Shown here: positions 25,924 to 34,617 of the stretch, piece by piece
Layout of the letters: each line of letters begins with the position of its first letter
How positions within the stretch are numbered: the stretch's first letter is position 1
NCBI GenBank assembly: GCA_903902705.1
Contig: CAIUVX010000073.1
Coordinates: forward strand, 1-34,765
DNA from: an uncultured Methylococcales bacterium
Lineage (GTDB): Bacteria; Pseudomonadota; Gammaproteobacteria; Methylococcales; Methylomonadaceae
Direction: 5' to 3'
Length of the DNA stretch: 34,765 nucleotides
The notes under the pieces: generated by a model
The model's input: the letters and a program-made list of their open reading frames with translations, nothing else
Databases searched by the model: none
Told to the model about the DNA's origin: nothing
Translations under genes and position numbers: made by a program

Positions 25924-26862
25924 GCTAAAAAAGTAAAAAATTGGAATGATTTAATTCTGCTTTGGAAAGAAAAAAGAGAAACTATTACTCCAGACAGACT
26001 TGATATATTTTCTTTTTTAATCCCGATAGAAATTATTTATCCAAAAGAAGAAACAGACGAAAAAAAATTCTTCTCTTATGTTTCTGAAATATCTTCAGCT
26101 AGAAATAATAATACTCAATTAAAAGAATCAACAAAAGCTGACTACAACGGGCATTATGACTATTTAAAAGAATGTTTGAATAGCGAAATAAACGACAAGA
26201 TACAATGGAAAGAAAATGAAGCGAATAAATCGCTGAAACCTGATGCAATTATCGCTCTTTCCTTAATTCCTTTATACGCTCTACAAGAAGCTTTAAAAGA
26301 AGAAAAGGATAGTTTGTTTTCTAGTGTCAAAAAAATAAGCCCTCCCATGATTTACAATAGTAAAGCTAAATGTATTATTATTTTTAATGCGATAGTTAAA
26401 TCTTTTTTAGATAATAAAGAAGAAATGAGCGACGAATTTAAAAGTGCAATGGAAATGATGGGTATTATCCCAATTTTATTTGATACTATTCAAGAGGATT
26501 TTCCTGAGTTATTTAATAAAGTAGGTAGGCTTGGTAATTACTGCAAACGTTCAGATAATAGAATAAAATGTAAAACAAAATTTTATGGAAAGGAAATGCA
26601 ATATCAAGTTCCAGATGGATTTATTTTTCCAATTCTCGTTTCTCTTCATAAATTAATGAAATATGAAAAAGATGAGAAAAAATTAGTTTGGCAAGTTTCC
26701 CCAGAAGTTTTTTTTGAAAAAAATATAATTGATATAGAAAAACTATGTGATGTTATAAGAAATCACGGAGGTCATCCAGATAAAGTTGGAAAAGATACTA
26801 ATGCGTATAATGTTATGGAATTGATATTTATGGAAACTATATCTCGCTCCCAAGCAATGTAG
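25921..26862 (+). pseudogene. AT-rich 5'-truncated ORF, possibly an AIPR-type (phage resistance) protein
   Basis: An open frame of about 313 codons runs on the plus strand from the pntB junction to TAG at 26860-26862, with no plausible start at its 5' end; the first internal ATG-like start with any length is a TTG at 26176, inside obvious coding sequence (SARNNNTQLKESTKADYNG, IIALSLIPLYALQEALKEE). Strong A-richness in codons (many AAA, AAT, GAA, ATA) contrasts with all neighbours and suggests horizontal origin. The RNNNTQL-type segment after a hydrophobic PIEIIYPKEE strand recalls the part of AIPR-family proteins that follows their NGxQT motif, but this is a memory-based resemblance and weak. 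The 3' end abuts a GTTGGGTTG palindrome and may also be truncated. Probably non-functional. Confidence 0.6.
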
Positions 26863-26863
26863 G

Positions 26864-26929
26864 TTGGGTTGCCGCTTTTTGGCAACCCAACATTTCACCC
26901 TAATCTGTTGGGTTGCAAAAAGCCGCAGA
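26864..26929. repeat. GTTGGGTTGC palindromes at gene break
   Basis: A perfect 11-bp hairpin, GTTGGGTTGCC/GGCAACCCAAC, spans 26864-26891. A third copy of the arm (GTTGGGTTGC) follows near 26907, with AAAAAGCCGCAG after it. The stop of the AT-rich ORF touches its left side and the truncated DUF1614 gene its right side. Confidence 0.75.
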
Positions 26930-27087
26930 TTAATTCCGCTACCAATTAGTGTACTAATCAATAATAGCAAGGTGGTTTCAGGCGTTAAACCAAGTTTTGA
27001 AAAAGCGATTTCAAAGAGATGAATTTGCACCATTGCCATGAAAAAAAAGGCGATAAAGAGAAAAATACCTAACGAGATAATTGGCAT
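26917..27087 (-). pseudogene. Truncated DUF1614 membrane protein gene
   Basis: The minus strand starts at an ATG (27085-27087) with a strong GGAAGG ribosome site and encodes two hydrophobic segments: ISLGIFLFIAFFFMAMVQIHLF and LTPETTLLLLISTLIGSGIN. The motif AFSKLGLTPE.. followed by GSxIN is that of the DUF1614 family of integral membrane proteins, which are normally much longer (over 200 residues). After about residue 52 the frame runs into the palindromic repeat and then antisense to the AT-rich ORF before stopping at 26743, so the remaining helices are lost. The intact start region suggests recent breakage. Function of the family is unknown. Confidence 0.65.
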
Positions 27088-27152
27088 AGCCCTTCCTTTA
27101 GTAAATAATTGTTAGGGTGCTATAGCTAACCGTCGATCAAATGATTACAAAA

Positions 27153-27202
27153 CCGTTCGCACCGAGCTTGTCGAATTGGTTCGACAAGCTCACCACGAAC
27201 GG
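27153..27202. repeat. REP-like palindrome, family C, copy 2
   Basis: CCGTTCGCACCGAGCTTGTCGAA and TTCGACAAGCTCACCACGAACGG are near-perfect 23-base inverse arms around TTGG. The arms match those of 10289-10360. Confidence 0.9.
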
Positions 27203-27274
27203 CATCATTCTATTATTCCTCAGCTCTACCTCAGATATTAGATAGAATCATTGGTATTTTTGCCACCAGCCTAT

Positions 27275-29698
27275 TTATTGAATATATAACTGATTGTTCA
27301 TTGCCGAAGTACAAGCGGTATAACTTGATAATGGTGTTGCAGCTACTGTGTTAAGTGCTTTGCTTTTTTGAGTAGGTACGGTGACATCTTCATAAGCACC
27401 AAACACCTCGCTAGCAGAACCTGCCAATTTGTAATAGACAAAAAGATCATTACCGCAGCCTAAAAAGTTGGCTAATTGTGCTTGAACCATTTGGTTTATA
27501 CGCACATCACTTTCAGCACTTTTGGCTAATGCCGCATTAGAGTTAACACTCAGATCAGGTCCACCTTCATAGGCAAAGCTTTTTAGCCCATAATAATTAG
27601 CAAGGCTCTTGAACTGAATACCCGTATAGACAACGCCGCCATTATACGCAGGCAATGATGAAAATCCTGGCATAGTCGAGTTTAAACCCACCTGAAGCGA
27701 AGTAAACAGGCTATTAATATCGGTATAGCTAGATGGCGTTGAAAAATAAGGTGCGCCTCCTATCGCATACAGATATTGATTGGGTGCGCCAAAATTGGCA
27801 TTAAGGTATGTCAACCCATCCTCAGCTAAGTAAGGTTGATCATATTGCGACATATAGACAGGTCTAATGATAGTGTTGATTGCCGCAGGACCAAATACAC
27901 CAGCGAATAATTGGCTCACTTTTAAAGTCTGGTGTGCAGCTCTTCGGTATCCCCAATACCACTGATTATTTATATTATCGTAATTAAGGGTCTTATCAGC
28001 CCCTGAATTGACATCAGCCACCGCAGCAGCGGTGTTGTCAGCTGTTTGAGAAAACCCAAATGCAGAATTCCAAAGCTCATTACTGTACTCAACATAAACA
28101 TGAATGTTAGGTTTGAGGGTGCTTTTAATCAAGGTCGCTAACTGTGTGACATAATTATTAGCGGTTAGATCATTCAAATCGACTTTATCAGGAATATTAA
28201 TCCAGATGTCTTTACCAGTCGCATTGGCAAGCTGAATGACGTATTCCCAAGCAATACCGCGTGGGTCTTGTTGTGTAGGATCGGTTGGAAGCTTTCGATT
28301 AGCCCACTTGGATTCTAACTTACCATTTGTTTCTAAGGTTTCCATAACCCGTATAGTACCAAAGGGTGCAAGTGCCTTTAAAAATTCTGACGTAAAGACC
28401 TGTGTTGTGCCAATAGGGTAACCAGGGCGTAACAACTGGAGGTTTTTAACGCCATTTTTTGTATTTGTAAACGTAAGCGCGAGTGTATCATTTGTTGGCT
28501 GGACAACAACATCGGCTGTCGTTGTATTGGTTGTTGGATTGTATAGCGCATTTTGAACTTGGCAGCAACTGAAACCATTCACGGTCGCCTGACCTGTAAA
28601 ACTGAGTTTATAAATGCCAAACATACTAGGAAACGTGGTGGTCAGAGGGCGATTTAACGGGTCTGCGGTATTGGTTATAAAATAAACACCAAAATCCGTT
28701 GTTGGCCAGCCATTAGCATCCAGAGGAACAGGGTTGTTAGTTGGATCCCAAGGTGCAGAGGTTGTAGCAAAACCACGCGCTTGCTTCATAACATCAATAA
28801 AGGTTAAATCCCTATCACCCCAGTCATTTACCCAACTGATATTGATACCCATCTTAGAACCTGCATTAGCCGCAGCGGCAGAAGTAACTGTGATAGTTGC
28901 CGATTGGTTTGCCGTTCCAGACGCGCCAGTACAGGTCAGCGTATAGCTTGTTGTTGCTGTCAAAGCAGGTGTGGCAAAAGAGCCAGAGAGTGCCTGAGTT
29001 CCCGTCCAACCACCCGATGCTGTGCAGGAAGTCGTATTTGTTGATGACCAATTTAACACCGAACTTGCGCCGCTGGCTATCGAAGCTGGACTGGCAGTTA
29101 ATGAGACAGTCGGTGCTGCTGGAGGTGTAACATTAGGTGCAACATTGACAGTCACCGATTTTGTTGACGAACCACCACTTCCATTACAAACCAAGGTATA
29201 GGTTGCTGTGTTTAACAACCCAGATAAAGTCACTTGACCCGAAGTCAATTGAGTTCCAGACCAAGCATTCGATGCAGTACAGGATGTTGTATTAGTCGAT
29301 GTCCACGCCAAAACCGATGAACCTTGATACGCTACGGATGTAGGTGTGGCTGTTAATGTTAAAACAGGTGGTTGTGCCGTAGGTGTCTGAACTAACTGAG
29401 TTACGGATGCTTGTCTTGTACCCCCTTTACCCTTACAGCTTATTGTGTAAGCCACCGCTTGAGTAAGGGCGGGGGTTACAAATCTTCCCGATGTCGCCTT
29501 TGTGCCAGACCATCCACCTGACGCTGTACAAGAGCTTGCATTGGTTGATGACCAGATAACCGTACCTGTTGAACCATAAGCGATGGTTTTTGACGCAACT
29601 GCAATCGTCACAGTAGGTGCTGTTGCTGCAATGGTTATTGCTGGCAGAAAAAAGACCATAGCGAGTAGCAAGGACTTAATTATATTTTGAGTTTTCAT
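27275..29698 (-). CDS. Large secreted protein: three Ig-like repeats plus glycosidase-like domain
   Basis: This encodes 807 residues from the ATG at 29698, which opens a signal peptide (MKTQNIIKSLLLAMVFFLPAITIAA). The frame extends 26 codons further upstream, but that adds a second hydrophobic stretch and is disfavoured. Residues about 27-290 hold three Ig-like beta-sandwich repeats of about 80 residues sharing SS.NA/TTSCTAS.GWSGT and a second cysteine (YTLVCNG). A (beta/alpha)8-like domain follows: KMGINISWVNDW, GTIRVMETLETNGK, then VYVEYSNELWN with Glu541 as probable acid/base, and FAYEGGPDL with Glu711 as candidate nucleophile. This resembles clan GH-A glycosidases acting on polysaccharides, but family and substrate are not assignable. 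The Ig repeats probably bind surface or glycan. It is monocistronic. Confidence 0.75.
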   Translation of the reverse strand: MKTQNIIKSLLLAMVFFLPAITIAATAPTVTIAVASKTIAYGSTGTVIWSSTNASSCTASGGWSGTKATSGRFVTPALTQAVAYTISCKGKGGTRQASVTQLVQTPTAQPPVLTLTATPTSVAYQGSSVLAWTSTNTTSCTASNAWSGTQLTSGQVTLSGLLNTATYTLVCNGSGGSSTKSVTVNVAPNVTPPAAPTVSLTASPASIASGASSVLNWSSTNTTSCTASGGWTGTQALSGSFATPALTATTSYTLTCTGASGTANQSATITVTSAAAANAGSKMGINISWVNDWGDRDLTFIDVMKQARGFATTSAPWDPTNNPVPLDANGWPTTDFGVYFITNTADPLNRPLTTTFPSMFGIYKLSFTGQATVNGFSCCQVQNALYNPTTNTTTADVVVQPTNDTLALTFTNTKNGVKNLQLLRPGYPIGTTQVFTSEFLKALAPFGTIRVMETLETNGKLESKWANRKLPTDPTQQDPRGIAWEYVIQLANATGKDIWINIPDKVDLNDLTANNYVTQLATLIKSTLKPNIHVYVEYSNELWNSAFGFSQTADNTAAAVADVNSGADKTLNYDNINNQWYWGYRRAAHQTLKVSQLFAGVFGPAAINTIIRPVYMSQYDQPYLAEDGLTYLNANFGAPNQYLYAIGGAPYFSTPSSYTDINSLFTSLQVGLNSTMPGFSSLPAYNGGVVYTGIQFKSLANYYGLKSFAYEGGPDLSVNSNAALAKSAESDVRINQMVQAQLANFLGCGNDLFVYYKLAGSASEVFGAYEDVTVPTQKSKALNTVAATPLSSYTACTSAMNNQLYIQ

Positions 29699-29852
29699 TA
29701 TTATTACCCGTGTTGCATTAAGGATTACTAATCCTGTTAATAGTGCGTAGACTGCGATAAAGTAGAATCCCAACATTTTGTCGATAGTGTGCTGGGATTC
29801 TCATTACATCATCACAACCAACACAGCCTGCGCAACATACTACAACAACGTT

Positions 29853-31106
29853 TTAACTATAAACAGGAAATAGCGCACAAAGCTCTTTGACTTTTTCGCG
29901 TACTGCCGCTAACACGCTTTCATCTTCCATGTTTTCCATGACATCACACATCAAGCCCGCGATTTCCGTGACTTCGGCTTCTTTAAAGCCGCGTGTTGTT
30001 GGCGCGGGTGTGCCAACACGAATACCGCTGGTGACGAAGGGTGATTCTGGGTCGTTGGGAACGGCGTTTTTGTTGACGGTGATGTGGGCTTTGTTGAGTG
30101 CCGCGTCTGCCGCTTTGCCTGTGATACCTTTTGGAATAAGTGACACCAGCATTAAATGATTATCCGTGCCGCCTGAAACCACATCAAAACCACGGTCGAT
30201 AAACACTTTCGCCATTGCTTTGGCATTTTTCTTCACTTGTTGTTGATAGGTTTTAAACTCAGGCTGCATGGCTTCTTTGAACGCAACCGCTTTTGCCGCG
30301 ATAATGTGCATAGACGGACCACCTTGAATCCCTGGGAAAATCACGGAATTAATTTTTTTCTCAATCTCAGGATTGCTTTTGCAGACAATCAAACCGCCGC
30401 GTGGTCCACGCAATGATTTATGGGTGGTGCTGGTGACGACATCAGCAAATGGTACTGGGTTTGGATATTCACCAGCGGCGACTAAACCCGCAACGTGTGC
30501 CATATCAACAACAAAATACGCACCGACTTTGTCGGCGATGTCACGAAAACGTTGCCAATCCCAAACGCGTGAATACGCGGAGAAACCTGCAATGATTAAT
30601 TTTGGTTTGTGTTCCAGTGCGAGAGCTTCGACTTGCTCATAATCAATTTCGCCCGTGACTGGATTTAAACCGTATTGCACCGCGTTGTACAGTTTGCCAG
30701 AAAAATTAGGTTTTGCACCGTGGGTTAAATGACCGCCATCGGCTAAGCTCAAACCCAGAATAGTGTCGCCAGCTTGAACCAATGCCATGAACACTGCCAT
30801 GTTGGCTTGTGAACCAGAATGGGCTTGGACGTTGGCGTAGTCTGCACCAAATAATTCTTTGGCGCGGTCGATAGCGAGTTGTTCCACTTTATCAACGAAT
30901 TCACAGCCGCCGTAATAGCGTTTGCCAGGGTAGCCTTCGGCGTATTTATTGGTGAGTTGTGAGCCTTGCGCTTCCATGACGCGTGGGCTGGTGTAGTTTT
31001 CTGAGGCAATCAATTCGATGTGATCTTGTTGACGTTGGCGTTCTTCTTCCATTGCAGTAAATAAATCATCATCAAAGCCAGCGATGGTCATGGTTTTTTC
31101 AAACAT
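29853..31106 (-). CDS. glyA: Serine hydroxymethyltransferase
   Basis: This PLP enzyme transfers the C1 unit of 5,10-methylene-tetrahydrofolate to glycine, forming serine, which is the entry step of the serine cycle as well as ordinary C1 metabolism. Seen: [32 protein letters not shown], the PLP lysine Lys230 in [24 protein letters not shown] and DNHLMLVSL. Its 417 residues are full length. A clear GGAGA site precedes the ATG. It is the downstream member of mtdA-gck-glyA on the minus strand, 11 bases after gck, so it is probably the copy used in C1 assimilation. Confidence 0.98.
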   Translation of the reverse strand: MFEKTMTIAGFDDDLFTAMEEERQRQQDHIELIASENYTSPRVMEAQGSQLTNKYAEGYPGKRYYGGCEFVDKVEQLAIDRAKELFGADYANVQAHSGSQANMAVFMALVQAGDTILGLSLADGGHLTHGAKPNFSGKLYNAVQYGLNPVTGEIDYEQVEALALEHKPKLIIAGFSAYSRVWDWQRFRDIADKVGAYFVVDMAHVAGLVAAGEYPNPVPFADVVTSTTHKSLRGPRGGLIVCKSNPEIEKKINSVIFPGIQGGPSMHIIAAKAVAFKEAMQPEFKTYQQQVKKNAKAMAKVFIDRGFDVVSGGTDNHLMLVSLIPKGITGKAADAALNKAHITVNKNAVPNDPESPFVTSGIRVGTPAPTTRGFKEAEVTEIAGLMCDVMENMEDESVLAAVREKVKELCALFPVYS

Positions 31107-31117
31107 TTAGGTGTCTC

Positions 31118-32437
31118 CTAGGGTGTGGGGTGTATGAGTAAAATTTGTAAATCGGCAACGTTAGTGCCTGTCGCGCCTGTCATGAGTAAATCGTTAGAGC
31201 TATGTAACGCGGCGTAAGAGTCGTTGTTGTTCAAGTATTCGTTGGGGTTAATGCCTGCGTTTATCATCGTAGTTAAACTGTTAGCATTCACTATGCCACC
31301 AGCGGCATCTGTAGGTCCATCACGTCCATCTGTACCACCGCTGAGCAACGTCCATTGCCCTGTTAAACGATGTTTTTTGGCGGCAATGGCAAAGGCTAGG
31401 GCGAATTCTTGATTGCGTCCGCCGCGTCCGTTGCCTTTGAGTTGTACGGTGGTTTCGCCGCCTGCAAGTAGTGCTATTGGTTTTGGAGATGACGCTCCAG
31501 CGTTGCGAGATGTTAGTGTGCTGGCATAGATGGCTAGTTTTTCGGCTTCTTCTCCAGCAATTCCACATAGCTGTTCGCTATAGATTTGAGTGTTATAACC
31601 TAGCTGCTCAGCGGTTTTTTGTGCCGCTTTTAGGCTCACAGTATTGCTGGCACATAACACATAGCTGGTGCGATTAAACACACTATCGTCTGGCTTGGGC
31701 GTTTCAGCAATCAGACCTTGTTTACCTTTTTCTAAATGTTGTTGCACAGATTCAGGGGTACGCGTCCAAATGCCTTTTTTTTGCAATACCGCAATCGCTT
31801 CGCTGTAAGTGCTAGTATCGGGTACGGTTGTACCGCTAGCAATAGTGCTTAAATCATCGCCTAATACATCGGATAAAATCAGCGCGTGAACGGTTGCGGG
31901 AACGGCTAATCGTGCTAAGCCACCACCTTTTAACTGGGATAAATGTTTACGAACACAGTTTATTTCTTGGATGTCCACGCCACAGGCGAGTAGCAAATCA
32001 GTAGTGGCAATTTTTTCTTCTAAGCTCACACCATCCACAGGATAAGGTATTAGTGCCGAACCGCCACCGCTGATTAATACCAATACGAGATCATTCGTTT
32101 GGGCTTGTGACACGCGTTCAGCAATTTTTTGAGCCGCTTGAAAACCCTGCGTGTCGGGTAATGGATGCCCTGTCCCAATGACTTCAACAGTATCAACAGC
32201 CCTAACATTTTCATAATTTGTGACAGCAATACCAACACCCGCTAAACGATGCGCTGGAATCAATTCCACAGCCGCTTGTGCCATTGCACACGCGGCTTTA
32301 CCAAACGCGATAAGGTGAATTTTTTCGCTAGGTAACGCATCCAAATGTAGACAGTGTTTAACAGCTTGATAAGGATCAGCCGCGTCAACACCTGCTTGAA
32401 AAATTTGCAAGGCGTGTTGTTTTAACAGCGTGGTCAC
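31118..32437 (-). CDS. gck: Glycerate 2-kinase (MOFRL type)
   Basis: This kinase phosphorylates D-glycerate to 2-phosphoglycerate, the step that returns serine-cycle carbon to PEP. The N-terminal glycerate kinase domain (DUF4147) has HLIAFGKAACAMAQAA, GHPLPD and VLVLISGGGSALIPYP, then INCVRKHLSQLKGGGLA and LSDVLGDDLSTIASG. The C-terminal MOFRL domain has LLAGGETTVQLKGNGRGGRNQEFAL and LLSGGTDGRDGPTDAAGG. Length (439) is typical. Its start is GTG at 32437, overlapping the TGA of mtdA as GTGA, so the two are translationally coupled. Members have been annotated as hydroxypyruvate reductases, but the motifs fit kinase. Confidence 0.95.
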   Translation of the reverse strand: MTTLLKQHALQIFQAGVDAADPYQAVKHCLHLDALPSEKIHLIAFGKAACAMAQAAVELIPAHRLAGVGIAVTNYENVRAVDTVEVIGTGHPLPDTQGFQAAQKIAERVSQAQTNDLVLVLISGGGSALIPYPVDGVSLEEKIATTDLLLACGVDIQEINCVRKHLSQLKGGGLARLAVPATVHALILSDVLGDDLSTIASGTTVPDTSTYSEAIAVLQKKGIWTRTPESVQQHLEKGKQGLIAETPKPDDSVFNRTSYVLCASNTVSLKAAQKTAEQLGYNTQIYSEQLCGIAGEEAEKLAIYASTLTSRNAGASSPKPIALLAGGETTVQLKGNGRGGRNQEFALAFAIAAKKHRLTGQWTLLSGGTDGRDGPTDAAGGIVNANSLTTMINAGINPNEYLNNNDSYAALHSSNDLLMTGATGTNVADLQILLIHPTP

Positions 32438-33300
32438 GCAGCCGATGCCATTGCTTTGGCTAATGCGAAGATATTCTCTGCATCCAGCACTTGTTTGTTG
32501 TCGGTAAATAGTTGGGTGATACAGGCTCTATGTAAAGCCAGTTTCAAGGAGCCAAAACCAATCGCCCCCCAAATAATTTTGCCATGACGGTCAATGCCTT
32601 TATCCATCATATCGGTACCGCCTATGCCTAAGGGCGGTGTAGCATTGGCATCCGCCATCATTTTGATATTGCTATTATGCTGCCATTGTTCAGTACTGAG
32701 TAATTCAACACCCGCTGCACCTGTCGCTAAAACAATATTTGCGTACTCAATCGCACTGGCTCTCGCGTCACTATCAAAGGCTTCGATAGGTGTTACATCA
32801 ACTTCAAAACGGGCTTTGATATGCGCACACGCCTGCACAGCTCGCTCCATTTTTCTAGCAGTCAGAGAAACTTCCGCCCCTTCTCGTGCCAACATTGCCG
32901 CAGCTCGCAGCCCTACGGGACCAGTTCCTGCTAACACAACGGCTTTTCTATCTTTCAGTACACCACTAGCAGCAAGTTTTGCGACTGCCGCCGATGCGGT
33001 GGTATTACTACCGTTGCAGTCTAGCATCACCGAGACTTGAAAACCGTAGAAAAATTGTCTCTGTACAGCAGAAAGTAAGGCTTCACCAGCCACCATATCA
33101 CTACCGCCGATAAAAATGGCAGTGTTTTTTTTATCTTTAGGGGCGCGGGTAAAAATAGCCCCTTCTACCAGTGCAGCAACATTGTCAGGTGTTAATCCGC
33201 CGTGTCCAATAACATGATCTGCACCACCATCGTAGCCAACAACAGTATCAAAAACAGAGGGGTAAATATCGGTATCGAATTGAAAGAGTAATTTCTTCAT
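32434..33300 (-). CDS. mtdA: NADP-dependent methylene-tetrahydromethanopterin/-tetrahydrofolate dehydrogenase
   Basis: MtdA oxidises methylene-H4F or methylene-H4MPT with NADP+, a key C1 enzyme of methylotrophs. The 288-residue protein closely follows the Methylobacterium enzyme: KKLLFQFDTDIYPSVFD, VVGYDGGADH, TPDNVAALVEGAIFTR, DCNGSNTTASAAVAKL, the Rossmann motif VVLAGTGPVGLRAAAMLAREGAEV, NATPPLGIGGTDMMDKG and KLALHRACI. AGGT lies upstream of the ATG. It is the first gene of mtdA-gck-glyA and is divergent from mdh. Its presence is the strongest sign of a methylotrophic host. Confidence 0.97.
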   Translation of the reverse strand: MKKLLFQFDTDIYPSVFDTVVGYDGGADHVIGHGGLTPDNVAALVEGAIFTRAPKDKKNTAIFIGGSDMVAGEALLSAVQRQFFYGFQVSVMLDCNGSNTTASAAVAKLAASGVLKDRKAVVLAGTGPVGLRAAAMLAREGAEVSLTARKMERAVQACAHIKARFEVDVTPIEAFDSDARASAIEYANIVLATGAAGVELLSTEQWQHNSNIKMMADANATPPLGIGGTDMMDKGIDRHGKIIWGAIGFGSLKLALHRACITQLFTDNKQVLDAENIFALAKAMASAA

Positions 33301-33533
33301 GTTTGACCTGAGAATTTAGTAATTATTTCACGCGCATTATACCCGATAAAAAAAACCACGCCGCGATTAAGCCGCCGCTCATTTCTGAGGGCTAAATAGC
33401 TAAGCTGTATGCTATGATGACCATTCATTAATTATTAGCTGATATGACGCAGTCAACAAAAATCCAGAACTATTTATTGTGTCTGTGCCGTGTCTTAATC
33501 CGTTTTATCAACATAAACAACACAGGAAATTGA
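33301..33533. promoter_or_regulatory. Divergent control region, mtdA and mdh
   Basis: Both serine-cycle transcription units start from these 233 bases. TATGAT at 33413-33418 is a possible -10 box for the mdh side, but no good -35 pairs with it. ACAGGA before 33534 is the mdh ribosome site. No operator palindrome is convincing. Confidence 0.45.
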
Positions 33534-34511
33534 ATGAAAACACCAATTCATATAGCAGTGACAGGCGCGGCAGGACAAATTAGTTATTCTTTACTATTTC
33601 GTTTAGCCTCTGGTTCTTTATTAGGCGCAGAACAACCTATTGTCTTGCATTTATTAGAAATTACTCCCGCTTTAAAAGCCTTGGAAGGCGTAGTCATGGA
33701 GTTAAATGATTGTGCCAGCCCATTGTTACGACGTATTGAAATGACCGATGATCCTAAAATTGCTTTTAAGAATGTCGATTATGCGTTTTTGGTCGGTGCG
33801 CGTCCAAGAGGTGCAGGCATGGAACGCAAAGATTTATTAGAAGCCAATGCAGCGATTTTCTCCGCACAAGGTCAAGCGTTAAATGAAGTTGCTAGTCGTG
33901 ATGTTAAAGTATTGGTGACAGGTAATCCTGCTAATACCAATGCCTTAATCGCGTTAAAAAATGCGCCTGATTTAAGTCCAGCCAATTTTTCCTGTATGAC
34001 CCGTTTAGATCATAATCGCGCTATCAGCCAATTAGCAGAAAAATGTGGCGTGTTAGTGACTGATATAAAAAACATGACTATCTGGGGCAATCATTCATCA
34101 ACTCAATATCCTGACTTGCATCACGCGATAGTCAAAGGGCAAGAAGCACTGTCTTTAGTTGATAAGAATTGGTTTGTGAATGATTTTATTCCTAGCGTTC
34201 AACAACGCGGTTCAGCAGTTATTGCAGCTAGAGGACAATCCAGCGCAGCCTCCGCAGCAAATGCGGCGATAGATCAAATGCGCACTTGGACATTTGGTAC
34301 AGAAGAAGGCGATTGGGTCAGTATGGGTATATTGTCTGATGGCAGTTATGGAATAGACAAAGGTTTGATTTATTCATTTCCAGTCACGGTGATTAATGGC
34401 AAAGTTAGCATTGTTAAAGACCTACCAATTAATGATTTTAGTAAGAAAAAAATGCGCGAAACCGAAACTGAGTTAAAAGAAGAACGCGAGGCAGTTAAGC
34501 ATTTGTTTTAG
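33534..34511 (+). CDS. mdh: Malate dehydrogenase
   Basis: This enzyme interconverts malate and oxaloacetate with NAD(H), working in both the TCA and serine cycles. It is of the cytosolic-like MDH type (325 residues): NAD Rossmann motif [32 protein letters not shown], the Arg-bearing loop [27 protein letters not shown], catalytic Asp in TRLDHNRA and catalytic His187 in [12 protein letters not shown]. The final helix is Glu/Lys-rich ([15 protein letters not shown]). The gene is divergent from mtdA-gck-glyA, consistent with a C1-assimilation cluster. Confidence 0.97.
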   Translation: MKTPIHIAVTGAAGQISYSLLFRLASGSLLGAEQPIVLHLLEITPALKALEGVVMELNDCASPLLRRIEMTDDPKIAFKNVDYAFLVGARPRGAGMERKDLLEANAAIFSAQGQALNEVASRDVKVLVTGNPANTNALIALKNAPDLSPANFSCMTRLDHNRAISQLAEKCGVLVTDIKNMTIWGNHSSTQYPDLHHAIVKGQEALSLVDKNWFVNDFIPSVQQRGSAVIAARGQSSAASAANAAIDQMRTWTFGTEEGDWVSMGILSDGSYGIDKGLIYSFPVTVINGKVSIVKDLPINDFSKKKMRETETELKEEREAVKHLF

Positions 34512-34617
34512 GAAAAACACCAAAAATTGGTAGTGGATTAAATCTGTAATTAGGCATGAATATCAAGCCCTATAGTGAATCCCAAATTCAGGATAATAGT
34601 TTAAGCTATACCCTGTG

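Noticed and set aside
26743-26916. C-terminal half of the minus-strand frame starting at 27087
   Set aside because: This part is repeat sequence and antisense to the AT-rich ORF; only the first ~52 codons look like DUF1614.
29699-29776. N-terminal extension of the secreted Ig-repeat protein
   Set aside because: It adds a second hydrophobic segment before a standard signal peptide; the ATG at 29698 is sufficient.
32594-33040. 148-codon plus-strand frame
   Set aside because: It is antisense to mtdA; composition is that of a shadow frame and no start signal is present.
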